Source: Chlamydoabsidia padenii
Taxonomy: Eukaryota; Mucoromycota; Mucoromycetes; Mucorales; Cunninghamellaceae
Direction: 5' to 3'
DNA: 64,000 nt
Assembly: GCA_025330725.1 (NCBI GenBank)
Contig: JAIWND010000034.1
Span: 186,001 to 250,000, forward strand
Shown here in pieces: positions 13,521 through 23,772 of the stretch (position 1 is the stretch's first letter; each line of letters opens with the position of its first letter). The notes beneath the pieces were generated by a model. That model ran no database searches. It was given only the letters and a program-made list of their open reading frames with translations, and had not been told where the DNA came from. The position numbers and the translations under genes are program-made.

Positions 13521-15890
13521 ATGGACGATCAACTCAACGACGACGAACAGTATTCTTCTCAGATCATTGAGGAAGAAGATTTATTGTTTGATGATCCTTC
13601 TTTTGTTGACGATGAAGAAACCCCTTCGCTCACTGCCGAGGCTGTGGCACAGCAGGATACCACCATTCAACCTCATTCTCAAGACACACTTCGTAATCGT
13701 TTAGCAGGTCCTTCTGCACACAAAGTAAATAAAAGGTAAACATAAAAAGGTGAATGCTCTAACAAACCACTATTTAGGCTGGCCTCGACTCATTGGACCG
13801 AAACCGAATCAATCAGATCATTTATGAAGCTTCAAAGGTAACCCTCCCCCTTACCATAATGACCACCGAGACTTACCCCTTTTATTTATATATAATAGGG
13901 ATCGGCTTTTTTTATAAACGAAGAAAAAAAGGATAAAGAATTGACGAAACGGATTGACGATATGTTACGACGATATGACCAAATCAAGGACTTGGATTTA
14001 TCGATAGAAGAAAGTATAGTGGACCACAAGGTAAACAAGTCTGACTGTGTAATGAAGGAACTCGATGAATTCTTTATTTTTGATAGATACGTGATTTGGA
14101 ATCTGGTAGTGATCTTACTCAATGTATCTGTCATGTGGACATGGATGCTTTTTACGCCTCGGTAGAAGAACTGGATGATCCATCATTGAAACAAGTCCCT
14201 ATGGCGGTGGGTGATATGTCAATGCTCTGTACAAGTAATTATCTCGCTCGAAAATCTGGTGTGCGTAGTGGTATGCCTGGATTCATCGCCAAGAAACTCT
14301 GTCCCTCTCTCAAAATAATCCCGTTGCACTTTGATAAATACAGATCTTATTCTGCCAAAGTCAGAGCTGTCTTCTCAAGATATGATCCAGACTTTTTACC
14401 TATGAGTCTGGACGAGGTAATCAAAGAGGGGAGGAGGGGAAGATGAATACTAATATTGTTATAGGCGTATTTGAATTTGACCAAGGTAAGGAAATAATTG
14501 AACCTTGATCTAGACACTCACTTACTCTTCTTTATAGTACCTTACCACAACGGACTTGTCACCATCTGACCTTGTCGAAAAAATACGAAAAGAAATCTTT
14601 GAAGAAACTCAATTGACAGCTAGTGCAGGTAAATAACTTGTATCTATTGATCTACATGCATTAATCTTTTGTTTTTGTTTTTCAGGCATAGCTGCCAATA
14701 GGATGCTCTCCAAAATATGTAGTGACTTTAACAAACCAAATGGACAATACTTTATACCTAATAACCTGGACACCATAATGGAATTCACAAGGGACTTATC
14801 TATACGCAAGGTAAAGGAACAAAACAAAATTGGCTTGCTATCTTGTTGAAAACTTGACCCTCTTCTCCCTTAGATTCCCGGTGTTGGTCGTGTGACTGAA
14901 CGTGTATTGGAAGCACTTGGGGTCAAGACATGTGGTGATATCTATACTCGACGTGCGGTGCTTTACAAACTACTCAGTCCTATCAGTTTTAACTTTATGA
15001 TCCGAAGTTATCTTGGTATCGGCTCCACTAATCTGATTACAGAATCCTCACGCAAAAGCATCAGTGTCGAAAGGTAAATCCCTTGTTTGGGCGGAAAAAA
15101 AGATAATGCTAACTGCTTCTTCTTTATGTATCACGTAGAACATTCGATCCCATCTCGGATCGGATGACTTTACATCAAAAAGTGGACGAACTGTCCAAGT
15201 TATTGGCCGAAGATTTAAAACAAGAAGGACTAAGTGGTAAAACGGTGGGAATCAAGCTAAAACTAACGTCTTTTAAGGTGCGCGCTAGGGCAAAGACCTT
15301 CCCAAGCTATATTAGTACCAGTCAAGACATTGCAAGGATAGCCAAGGAGGTATGGTAATGATGTCATGGATGACATACTAACAAACACTTTATATTATAG
15401 TTACTGGAAAAGGAACTCCCGGTGAACATTCGATTGATGGGTATTCGATTGTCCTCACTACATATTCCAACAAGTGACGATCATGGTGTAAAAAAGGTAT
15501 TAAAAAAAAAAGAGCAAAATGAAGCGGCAAAAGGTCATCTAACAAATACACACCGTGTGATAGTACTTTACTGTCGTCAGCAACAACCCTGACAACCCAA
15601 CGGACACTATCAAATCACCAAGGAAACGGCAACATAAAGACGATGACATCAAGGAAGAAGATACCCCACTATTCGACTCACCAGTAACACCAATCTTGCT
15701 TGACTCGATATGCCCTATATGTAATCGACGACTACAGATGGACAACACCAGCTTTAATCACCATGTGGATGAATGTTTGACCAAGGTGGAAGTAAAAGCC
15801 ATCTTACAGGAACAGCAGCAAGACACCAACCGAAAAAAGATGACTACCACCCCATTAACAAAATCATTACTAGATTATTACAATTCCTAG
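13521..15890 (+). CDS. POLK: DNA polymerase kappa (Y-family translesion polymerase)
   Basis: A DinB-type polymerase that bypasses minor-groove lesions. Eleven exons fit: 13521-13724, 13778-13837, 13899-14030, 14087-14416, 14465-14485 (21 nt), 14538-14628, 14686-14810, 14874-15073, 15139-15349, 15401-15496 and 15564-15890; 598 residues. The kappa-specific N-clasp is visible (NAG-like KAGLDSLDRNRIN and EASKGSAFF). Catalytic acidic motifs are HVDMDAFYASVE and MSLDEAYLNL. The little-finger region follows. Near the C-terminus is a UBZ4-type zinc finger (CPIC ... H-x3-H/C pattern: SICPICNRRL, NHHVDEC), and the protein ends in LTKSLLDYYNS, which resembles a PIP box with the first Gln replaced. N-clasp plus UBZ makes kappa the clear call over eta, iota or Rev1. 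Confidence 0.95.
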
Positions 15891-15905
15891 TTTGCGGGAA
15901 GTTAC

Positions 15906-15911
15906 AATAAA
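15906..15911 (+). terminator. Poly(A) signal of polymerase kappa
   Basis: AATAAA 15 bases after the stop codon; the next gene starts only 150 bp further on. Confidence 0.45.
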
Positions 15912-16061
15912 AAACTTTAATTTGATCTCCGGTACTAAATGAATGCTCCGATTTGACAATGGGGGCCCCAACTTTTTTTAGCCCACCATTTTTTTTTTTT
16001 TTTTTTTACTTCGTCTTCGTCTTCTTCTTCTTCTTCTTTGTCTTTATAGAAAATCTTAACA

Positions 16062-16657
16062 ATGGTGGCTAGTGGTAAACCTGCGTCTGTATTTATTGTG
16101 ATGGGTGTATGTGGCTCTGGAAAAACCTCTATAGCTCAAGAATTACAAAAACTATTGGGCTGTGATTATATCGAAGGTGATGCATTACATCCTCAAACTA
16201 ACATTGACAAGATGGCTGCAGGTAAAAAAGCAAATAGCATGCATTGGGGAAAAAAAATGGCTGACTAACCCTCATGTTATTAGGTATTCCTCTTGTGGAT
16301 GATGATCGGTGGTCATGGCTAGAAAAGATTCGGGATACGATCAATGACAAGGTGGATAAACAGGGTGGGACACTGGTGGTGACATGCTCATCGCTTCGAA
16401 AGGTATACCGTGATATTCTAACCCAGGTCGATAAAGCGACGGTGACATTTGTGTATTTGAAGGGCTCTCCTGAACTGTTGGCGGAACGAATGGGGGGTCG
16501 CAAGAACCACTTTATGGCCGCTACTATGCTTCAATCGCAACTGGCTACTTTGGAAGAACCCGACCCAACGACTGAAAATGTGATTGTGGCCGATATTCGA
16601 CCTGAACCCAAACAAGTGGCGGCTAATATCATGGCTCAGATTGGATCCTTAGAATAG
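16062..16657 (+). CDS. Gluconokinase
   Basis: This enzyme phosphorylates gluconate to 6-phosphogluconate, feeding the pentose phosphate pathway. Two exons, 16062-16221 and 16284-16657, give 177 residues, close to the E. coli GntK length. The P-loop GVCGSGKTS is at residues ~13-21. The family motif EGDALHPQTNIDKMAAGIPLVDDDRWSWL spans the intron, and the LKGS and R-x-HFM segments of the nucleotide-binding lid are present. A pyrimidine-rich leader with a long T run (15989-16006) and TTC repeats precedes the start. It reads in the same direction as polymerase kappa, ~170 bp downstream. Confidence 0.93.
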
Positions 16658-16793
16658 AAAGTTTTGCTTGTATATATATATATCTGTACCTTTTTTTTTT
16701 TTTTTTTTTTGGCCCAGGCATTATCTGGTATTTAAATCCCGCTGGCTTCTTTTTGTGTACACGACCATGTTATAATATATGCATATGTAGTCA

Positions 16794-16799
16794 AATAAA
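16794..16799 (+). terminator. Poly(A) signal of gluconokinase
   Basis: AATAAA ~137 bases after the stop codon, within the short convergent interval. A minus-sense motif copy (TTTAAATCCCGC) lies at ~16731-16742. Confidence 0.4.
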
Positions 16800-16888
16800 G
16801 TGATTTTTTATTATATCTGTTATGTACAAGTGTATGGGTTTATAATAATGATAATAAACGGGAGGGTATGGAATATAACTATACTAAT

Positions 16889-17636
16889 CTATGTGGTATC
16901 TGGTCGGCTGGTTTTTTGTGCTTGTTTACGGTATGATGCTTTTGTCCTATCCTTCTGTCGGTAGTCCTTTGGGTGTAAAAAGATACACTTGTTTCCAAAT
17001 TGACATTGGTTTCCATTCCTAGCAAGGAAAAAAAGGGTGTTAGTCTTTGAGTGTCTTTACGTGATCTTGTTACCTGCATTCAGTAAAGGGATGGTAATAG
17101 CGACAACGCTTGTTGGTACATCGTGGCCAAAATTCACATCTTGACTTGTACATTGGGAGGTAGGATTGTCGTTGCTTATCTATAGAAATGGTGGTACGTT
17201 GTTGTTTAGGCTTCTTGACAGAGTTGGTACCCAAAGTGGCATGTGGTTTGTTGATACATTGTCGAGCCGTGTTTGCCGCAGCAAGTTCATCCATAGTTGT
17301 AATTGGCTGTATATCCCCACTTGATTTATTTATGATACCTTGGTTAGAATCAATCAAGTCGTCGACTGAAGGTATAAAAGCATCCCGGCTGATGTTTGTT
17401 GTAGACTTGGCTTGTTGGACACTGTTTTTTATATCGATACAGTGTCGGTTCCTATCTAGTGAATAAAAAATATCACACTGAGCTAATGGTTTAAAACAGG
17501 ATATCGAGCCTGTTCTTTTTTTACCTCCTCGGAGTAAGTAGGCCAGAGTGATAAACATGAGCAGTAATATTGACAGAACAAGGAGTCCATTAGAGGAATC
17601 ATAAAAGCATCCTGTTATCGAATCAAATACAAACAT
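16889..17636 (-). CDS. Membrane-anchored tandem CCCH zinc-finger protein (Nab2-like fingers)
   Basis: Start ATG at 17636. A single hydrophobic segment (LLVLSILLLMFITLAYLL, ~19-36) follows a short N-terminus. The last exon pair encodes two CCCH fingers: CEFWPRCTNKRCRYYH (C-x5-C-x4-C-x3-H) and CRNGNQCQFGNKCIFLH, the second completed only after splicing (exon 17074 and above; exon 16889-17018). These spacings are those of Nab2/ZC3H14 poly(A)-binding fingers. A second candidate intron, 17456-17524, is exactly 69 nt and open in frame, so the product is either 230 residues (retained) or 207 (spliced). A TM anchor joined to such fingers is unusual; function is unknown and any RNA binding is inference. 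Confidence 0.75.
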
Positions 17637-17705
17637 TTCGACAATGATCAAATGGAAGAGAGGGAAGGCCCTTGTCTTGGGGAAAAATCATTTTCATTTT
17701 CCCGG

Positions 17706-17719
17706 TTTCAAATTCCGCC
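17706..17719 (-). promoter_or_regulatory. Recurrent motif upstream of the CCCH gene
   Basis: TTTCAAATTCCGCC on the plus strand, 70-85 bp upstream of the start in gene sense. Confidence 0.45.
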
Positions 17720-17729
17720 TGCCCCTACA

Positions 17730-17905
17730 CAGATTTGGGAAGGCCACTGCTCGCTTAATTGTTAATGGATGCTAATGATTAAAGTGTCGATGTGGACACT
17801 ATAGCATATTTCGAGCATAATTCACCGCAAAAGCCAAGTTCTAAGACTCTTGCATCAGTATGTTCAGGCTTGCGATGACTTTTACCTGTCATTTGTAAGA
17901 AAAAG
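17730..17905 (+). repeat. Dispersed repeat A, copy 1
   Basis: About 175 bp resembling 55925-56105 and 56160-56335, sharing GGATGCTAATGATTAAAGTG, the CTTTACCGCAA-like segment (here ATTCACCGCAAA) and GACTTTTACCTG in the same order. Each copy is preceded by a TTTCAAATCCCG-like sequence. Confidence 0.65.
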
Positions 17906-18533
17906 AAAAAAAAGTACGAAGAGGAACCAAACAAATACTCTTTGATATCCCGAAATTCATGCAAACGACCTCAATACCTTTTTGTTATCCCAAATTGACT
18001 TTTGTCTATATAGATGGACATAGTGATTATGAGTGACTACAGGTCAATACCGCAATGTTAAAAAATATATAGATCCAATACTGGTGTCACAAAGGCGTAC
18101 ATATAAACAATGGTGACACCGATCGATACATTACAATACAGGTCAATGCAGGCGGTAAAGATAGTAGCAATACATATAGACGGTAGAAACACATATAATA
18201 CACATATAAATTAATAAAAGACACCTAGATAAAATAAAGGCGTTTATATATACAACAGTACATATAGATGAATAGAAGACATATAGACAAAATCAAGACA
18301 TGCAGGTGGAGTGAAGACATGTGGAAAGGAGAAGTCCAGCAAAAAACCGTATAATGTAATAGGGTAATTAGCTGCATGTCAAAAGCTCATTAGTCCTGTC
18401 AAGTTATAAGACAGTAAAGGGTAGTGAATAAGATAAGTGGTTTTATTTAATAACAGTATATGGATATTTATAATAGTTTGTCTATGGGGGGATAAAGGAT
18501 AATAACTAACGCAATATGCCAATACAATAAACA
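17906..18533. other. Low-complexity AT-rich region with a hairpin
   Basis: No gene seen. It contains many variants of ACATATAGA and AAAGACA-like words, and an 8-bp inverted repeat, GGTGTCAC at 18083-18090 with GTGACACC at 18113-18120. It lies downstream of the gag-like ORF on the minus strand and could be 3' element sequence, but no terminal repeat could be paired. Confidence 0.35.
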
Positions 18534-18836
18534 CTACTGTAATAGTATAAAAGAAGCCAGTTCACCGATTGCCATTTTTTCTCGCTTGATCAGCTTGAGA
18601 TCGTCAACAGTCGCCATAACTGGACTTGAATCTTCATTATATTGTTGTAAGAATTTGCCATTCAGTGCCACGCAGTCCTTCTTGGTAGTACATTGTAGCC
18701 GAGTATACCAACTAAAAGCTTGCCCTTCCAACACAGCTTGTAGTTCTTTTACCATTTCCACAGGAGTATAGCTAAATAATTTCGCCAGAGAATCGTACCT
18801 TGCCATCCATTGCTGTGCTTCCGTTGGAAATGTTGG
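18534..18836 (-). mobile_element. Retrotransposon gag-like fragment
   Basis: About 100 residues open from ~18836 to a stop at 18534. The order W-x-x-R/Y (QQWMARYDSLAKLF), then a Leu/Glu-rich helix, then L-E-G-x-A-x-x-W-Y (LEGQAFSWYTRL), then F-L-x-x-Y is the pattern of the Retrotrans_gag family of LTR elements. No zinc knuckle, protease, reverse transcriptase or integrase was seen next to it. It is preceded in the same sense by the cassette array below, and a plausible acceptor (GACTAG) sits just before the open frame. It may be a relic, or a gag-derived host gene exon; the frame upstream is closed by a stop at ~18837. Confidence 0.55.
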
Positions 18837-19150
18837 AAATCTAGTCCGTCATAGGTGTTCCAAGTAAGTGTTGGAGAAGATCTTGTCATTCACGCCGTTC
18901 CTTGCCGTATTAATTAAACCAAGTATGAAACAATCAACAGAAAGACAAAACCTACAACCAGAAGAAATGTGATTAATAGCCTTGACTTTTCTTGTTTTTT
19001 TCTTACTTCGTACCAGAAGCAAAGAGAGACCACGAAACACCAGAAACAACAATCAAGGAATAAAGCCAAACCATAACGAATGAAGACAAACCTACAATAA
19101 GAGCAAGAAGTGTGATTAGTAACATTGTCTTTTTTTTTTTTTTTCCTTAC

Positions 19151-19596
19151 TTACAATAACGTTCCCATAAACATTACACATCATGATCCATCTCCAAGAA
19201 TCAAATGGAGCGCCGTAACTGGTGGCTAGTGCAACATGCCCGAGAATAGGTAGATCCGCAATAATGCTTCAACATACCAGACATCCCGCTTTACCAGCAC
19301 AACCCATTCGCCAGCAGATCCAGGTGTGGAATAGGACACGATGTCGCCTACGTCCTGCCACGGCAAAAAGGCTAGGCCTAATCGCTATTCTACACAAAGG
19401 TAGCCGCCTCGCAAAATCTGCCAACTTATCCATTTGATTACTAACAGGAGATTTCACATATCAGGGACAAAGAGAGACCATACACCACAAGTGGCAACAG
19501 ACATGAAGGCAAGTAACAATACAGCAAGACAAACCTGCAATAAGAACAAGAAGGAAGATTAGGAACATTGTCTTTTCATGTTTTTTTTTTCTTTAC
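19151..19596 (-). repeat. Cassette unit 1
   Basis: Most diverged at the left, with AACGTTCCC where the others have AATGTTCCC. Carries GCCAGC at the site where units 2-4 and 6 have GCTAGC, and keeps a 62-codon ORF open on the minus strand (19269-19457). Confidence 0.75.
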
Positions 19597-20042
19597 TTAC
19601 AATAATGTTCCCATAAACATTACACATCATGATCCATCTCCAAGAATCAAATGGAGCGCCGTAACTGGTGGCTAGTGCAACATGCCCGAGAATAGGTAGA
19701 TCCGCAATAATGCTTCAACATACCAGACATCCCGCTTTACCAGCACAACCCATTCGCTAGCAGATCCAGGTTTGGAACAGGACACGATGTCGCCTACGTC
19801 CTGCCACGGCAAAAAGGCTAAGCCTAATCACTATTCTACACAAAGGTAGCCGCCTCGCAAAATCTGCCAACTTATCCATTTGATTACTAACAGGAGATTT
19901 CACATATCAGGGACAAAGAGAGACCATACACCACAAGTGGCAACAGACATGAAGGCAAGTAACAATACAGCAAGACAAACCTGCAATAAGAACAAGAAGG
20001 AAGATTAGGAACATTGTCTTTTCATGTTTTTTTTTTCTTTAC
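19597..20042 (-). repeat. Cassette unit 2
   Basis: Nearly identical by eye to units 3 and 4. It has GCTAGC, which closes the minus-strand ORF present in units 1 and 5. Confidence 0.75.
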
Positions 20043-20487
20043 TTACAATAATGTTCCCATAAACATTACACATCATGATCCATCTCCAAGAATCAAATGG
20101 AGCGCCGTAACTGGTGGCTAGTGCAACATGCCCGAGAATAGGTAGATCCGCAATAATGCTTCAACATACCAGACATCCCGCTTTACCAGCACAACCCATT
20201 CGCTAGCAGATCCAGGTTTGGAACAGGACACGATGTCGCCTACGTCCTGCCACGGCAAAAAGGCTAAGCCTAATCACTATTCTACACAAAGGTAGCCGCC
20301 TCGCAAAATCTGCCAACTTATCCATTTGATTACTAACAGGAGATTTCACATATCAGGGACAAAGAGAGACCATACACCACAAGTGGCAACAGACATGAAG
20401 GCAAGTAATAATACATGGAGACAAGCCTGCAATAAGAGCAAGAAGTGTGATTAGTAACATTGTCTTTTCATGTTTTTTTTTCTTTAC
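20043..20487 (-). repeat. Cassette unit 3
   Basis: Same sequence type as unit 2, with GCTAGC. The stretch before its 3' boundary differs (AATAATACATGGAGACAAG where units 2 and 4 have AACAATACAGC). Confidence 0.75.
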
Positions 20488-20933
20488 TTACAATAATGTT
20501 CCCATAAACATTACACATCATGATCCATCTCCAAGAATCAAATGGAGCGCCGTAACTGGTGGCTAGTGCAACATGCCCGAGAATAGGTAGATCCGCAATA
20601 ATGCTTCAACATACCAGACATCCCGCTTTACCAGCACAACCCATTCGCTAGCAGATCCAGGTTTGGAACAGGACACGATGTCGCCTACGTCCTGCCACGG
20701 CAAAAAGGCTAAGCCTAATCACTATTCTACACAAAGGTAGCCGCCTCGCAAAATCTGCCAACTTATCCATTTGATTACTAACAGGAGATTTCACATATCA
20801 GGGACAAAGAGAGACCATACACCACAAGTGGCAACAGACATGAAGGCAAGTAACAATACAGCAAGACAAACCTGCAATAAGAACAAGAAGGAAGATTAGG
20901 AACATTGTCTTTTCATGTTTTTTTTTTCTTTAC
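20488..20933 (-). repeat. Cassette unit 4
   Basis: Same sequence type as units 2 and 3, with GCTAGC. Confidence 0.75.
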
Positions 20934-21379
20934 TTACAATAAAGTACCCATAAACATTACACATCATGATCCATCCCCAAGAATCAAATGGAGCGCCGTA
21001 ACTGGTGGCTAGTGCAACATGCCCGAGAGTAGGTAGATCCGCAATAATGCTTCAACATACCAGACATCCCGCTTTACCAGCACAACCCATTCGCCAGCAG
21101 ATCCAGGTGTGGAACAAGACACGATGTCGCCTACGTCCTGCCACGGCAAAAAGGCTAAGCCTAATCACTATTCTACACAAAGGTAGCCGCCTCGCAAAAT
21201 CTGCCAACTTATCCATTTGATTACTAACAGGAGATTTCACATATCAGGGACAAAGAGAGACCATACACCACAAGTGACAACAAACATGGAAGCCAAGTAA
21301 CAATAAAGGAAGACAAGCCTACAATAAGAGCAAGAAGTGTTATTAGTAACATTGTCTTTTCTTGGTTTTTTTTCTTCTT
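20934..21379 (-). repeat. Cassette unit 5
   Basis: Resembles unit 1 in carrying GCCAGC and GGTGTGGAA, and keeps the 62-codon minus ORF open (21052-21240). Begins with AAAGTACCC instead of AATGTTCCC. Confidence 0.75.
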
Positions 21380-21537
21380 TACTTACTTTGTATCAGAAGC
21401 AAAGAGAGACCACAAAACACCAGAGACAACAATCAAGGAAGAAAGCACAACCATAACGAATGAAGACACGCCTGCAGTAAGAGCAAGAAGTGTGATTAGT
21501 AACATTGTCTTTTCTTGTTTTTTTCTTTTTTTTTTAC
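21380..21537 (-). repeat. Short spacer unit between cassettes 5 and 6
   Basis: About 158 bp that matches the segment left of unit 1 (18990-19150): both hold an 85-nt exon between two introns, with AGAAGCAAAGAGAGACCAC and CATAACGAATGAAGACA. Thus the array has two exon types, long (380) and short (85). Confidence 0.7.
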
Positions 21538-21872
21538 TTACAATAATGTTCCCATAAACATTACACATCATGATCCATCTCCAAGAATCAAATGGAGCGC
21601 CGTAACTGGTGGCTAGTGCAACATGCCCGAGAATAGGTAGATCCGCAATAATGCTTCAACATACCAGACATCCCGCTTTACCAGCACAACCCATTCGCTA
21701 GCAGATCCAGGTTTGGAACAGGACACGATGTCGCCTACGTCCTGCCACGGCGACAAGGCTAGGCCAAGCCGCTATTCTACACAAAGGTAGCCGCCTCGCA
21801 AAATCTGCCAACTTATCCATTTGATTACTAACAGCAGACTTCACATATCAGAGGCAAAGAGAGAGTATAACC
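21538..21872 (-). repeat. Cassette unit 6 (truncated)
   Basis: Matches other units to about 21860, then diverges. Carries GCTAGC, and GCGACAAGGCTAGGCC in place of the GCAAAAAGGCT of the others. A further predicted intron (21873-21956) joins it to sequence upstream. Confidence 0.7.
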
Positions 21873-23187
21873 CTAGTGTAAATAATTGACAATTCAGTTA
21901 GAGTATAAAACAGTAACAACTTTGGCAGAGTATCATTCAAGATGCGTTGACTTACCTTTATGACCAGAGTTACAATAAGAGAGAGGAAGCCATGAGATTA
22001 CATCCACCAGAAAACAGGTTTTTCATATAGACAGCCATTAGGTGATTCATTGATTACTTTTGTGTGAATTAACCCATCTTGTAATCATGGCCAGCAATAG
22101 GAATGAGTGCGGGGGGCAACTTGTCTGTCAAGCACAGGTTCTTGGAGGGGGGTTTGTTTAAAGGGGAGGTTTTTGTATAGGGGAGTTTAAAAAAACAAGA
22201 AAAAAAGAGGAAAGAGAAGGAAAGAAAAGGAATTTTAGAAATCGCGTTTTTATAGTTGGCAATGTGGCGGGATTTTAACAACTTGGCGAAAAAGCATTTC
22301 CTTCTTCTTTCAATTTCCATTCCAAAGACATTCAACTTGGTCCTCTTCAACAGAAAGCTCCCATTTGTTGTAACGACCGAATGATAAAGAGAAACAAAAA
22401 GAGGTGACGAAGCAACTGACTGTGGTAGTAATGGGCTCTCTTGGAAAATATCCAAACTGGATCAACACGGCAAAGGTAAAAGAAAGGCAGGAAGAAAATG
22501 GTAGTGACGTATACTGTCTCTTTCTTCTTGGAAAATCACCTTACCCAAGACTATAATACTAATGCTTTCAATTCATATTGATGTAGATTCGATACCTACC
22601 AATTGACCCTGGACGAATCTCTTTTTTTTGTCTGATACAACAAACTGGGAAAAAGGATGACGTTCTCTGAATGGAATTCAATAGGCTTTGGTTGAAAAGA
22701 AGAATGATGCTATCGCAAACTCGGTGGACATTGGGGTGGATTGGGTGGTCAAGTGCGACGATGGTACACCTCTTGATTGCAACTGGGGATATATATGAAT
22801 GTCAAATCAATCATTGGTCCATCAAGATCAAAAGATGATGTCTTGTTGATAACAATGGTGGTAGATTAGTTTTAGATTGGTTTTATTGTAGATATATTGT
22901 TATGTTTAATCTTAATGTCAATAAAGTCTTGTTTTATCATATGTTTGCTGGTCAATATAAATACATTTATCGATGATGGTTTTTTATCATAAATGATACA
23001 TGTTTCACGATGGATAACACCTATATGCATGCGGAATCGTGTAAAATTTATGGGGGGTGGGGTCTTGCCCATGCAACCAAAATTAGCTGGACAGCTAAAA
23101 TACTCACGCCTCCCCCTGGTTATCCCCAATTGGTGTTGTTCCTGTGTTCTTGCTGGAGATGTTGATGTTGGCAGTGGACTAAAAGCA

Positions 23188-23189
<2 letters not shown>

Positions 23190-23226
<37 letters not shown>
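23190..23226. repeat. Poly(A) tract
   Basis: About 37 A in a row, followed by GATGAAGATGAGGATGAGG. Confidence 0.9.
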
Positions 23227-23228
<2 letters not shown>

Positions 23229-23718
23229 TGAAGATGAGGATGAGGCAAGCCTAGTTTGACAAAGTCAGACTATGGGGAGGAAACACTTTTATTAAGCGGT
23301 TTCACTTCGCAGGCCGCGAGATCAAACTTGTTGATCCATGGTTTAACGAAAGCAACCCAATCAGGCTTCAATACCTTTGTTGACTTTTCTAGCTTGGATG
23401 TCGTCAACCATCCATTTGCCCTGTAAAGCAAAAAACACTTGCCGGGATTTGAATTTTGCATGAATTTACCACTCCTGCTGTAATAGCGCTTTCTGGGAGA
23501 AACACCATCAAAGACATCATCAAGATAATGATGCAAGAACTTTTATTACTTTTCAAGAACAAGGGCATTAATCGAGGGGCTCTGTCAAAAGCAGGAAAAG
23601 ATGTAGTAACCTGAGGAGCCTTACAATACCATCTATTTTTCATTAGATTCAATCACTTACAGGCAGTGGCTCTGTCACCCACTGATTCAGAATATCTAAA
23701 CATTCTTTTTTTTACTTG

Positions 23719-23719
<1 letters not shown>

Positions 23720-23767
<48 letters not shown>
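23720..23767. repeat. (CT)n microsatellite
   Basis: An uninterrupted CT dinucleotide run of about 23 units. Confidence 0.95.

Positions 23768-23772
<5 letters not shown>

Larger units (their letters stand above)
18952..21956 (-). repeat. Tandem array of ~446-bp units carrying repeated minus-strand introns
   Basis: Six copies of one unit start at 19151, 19597, 20043, 20488, 20934 and 21538 (spacing 446, 446, 445, 446, 604). On the minus strand every unit has a GTAAG donor, an A-rich then T-rich body, a CTAAT or TACTAAT branch-like word and a TTGCAG or TTGTAG acceptor. Nine such predicted introns are 18952-19006, 19092-19154, 19535-19600, 19981-20046, 20427-20491, 20872-20937, 21319-21386, 21472-21541 and 21873-21956. 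Intervening exons are 85, 380, 380, 380, 380, 381, 85 and 331 nt. The exons are not multiples of three and no frame stays open across units, so a spliced non-coding RNA or a decayed amplified gene segment both fit. Confidence 0.75.

Noticed and set aside
19222..19437. Plus-strand 71-codon ORF repeated at 21005-21220
   Set aside because: It starts at a non-ATG codon, is stopped by GCTAGC in the other units, and overlaps minus-strand cassette structure.
18952..21956. CRISPR-like or rDNA-like tandem array
   Set aside because: Units are ~446 bp with no short direct repeats and unique spacers, and show no rRNA sequence.
22069..22455. 128-codon minus-strand open frame with a Ser/Phe-rich product
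   Set aside because: It spans a motif copy and a pyrimidine tract, so it reads as promoter-like sequence; no domain and no supporting splice sites.
23270..23652. Overlapping minus-strand frames resembling a transposase remnant
   Set aside because: No DDE or helix-turn-helix signature could be recognised, so no element was named.
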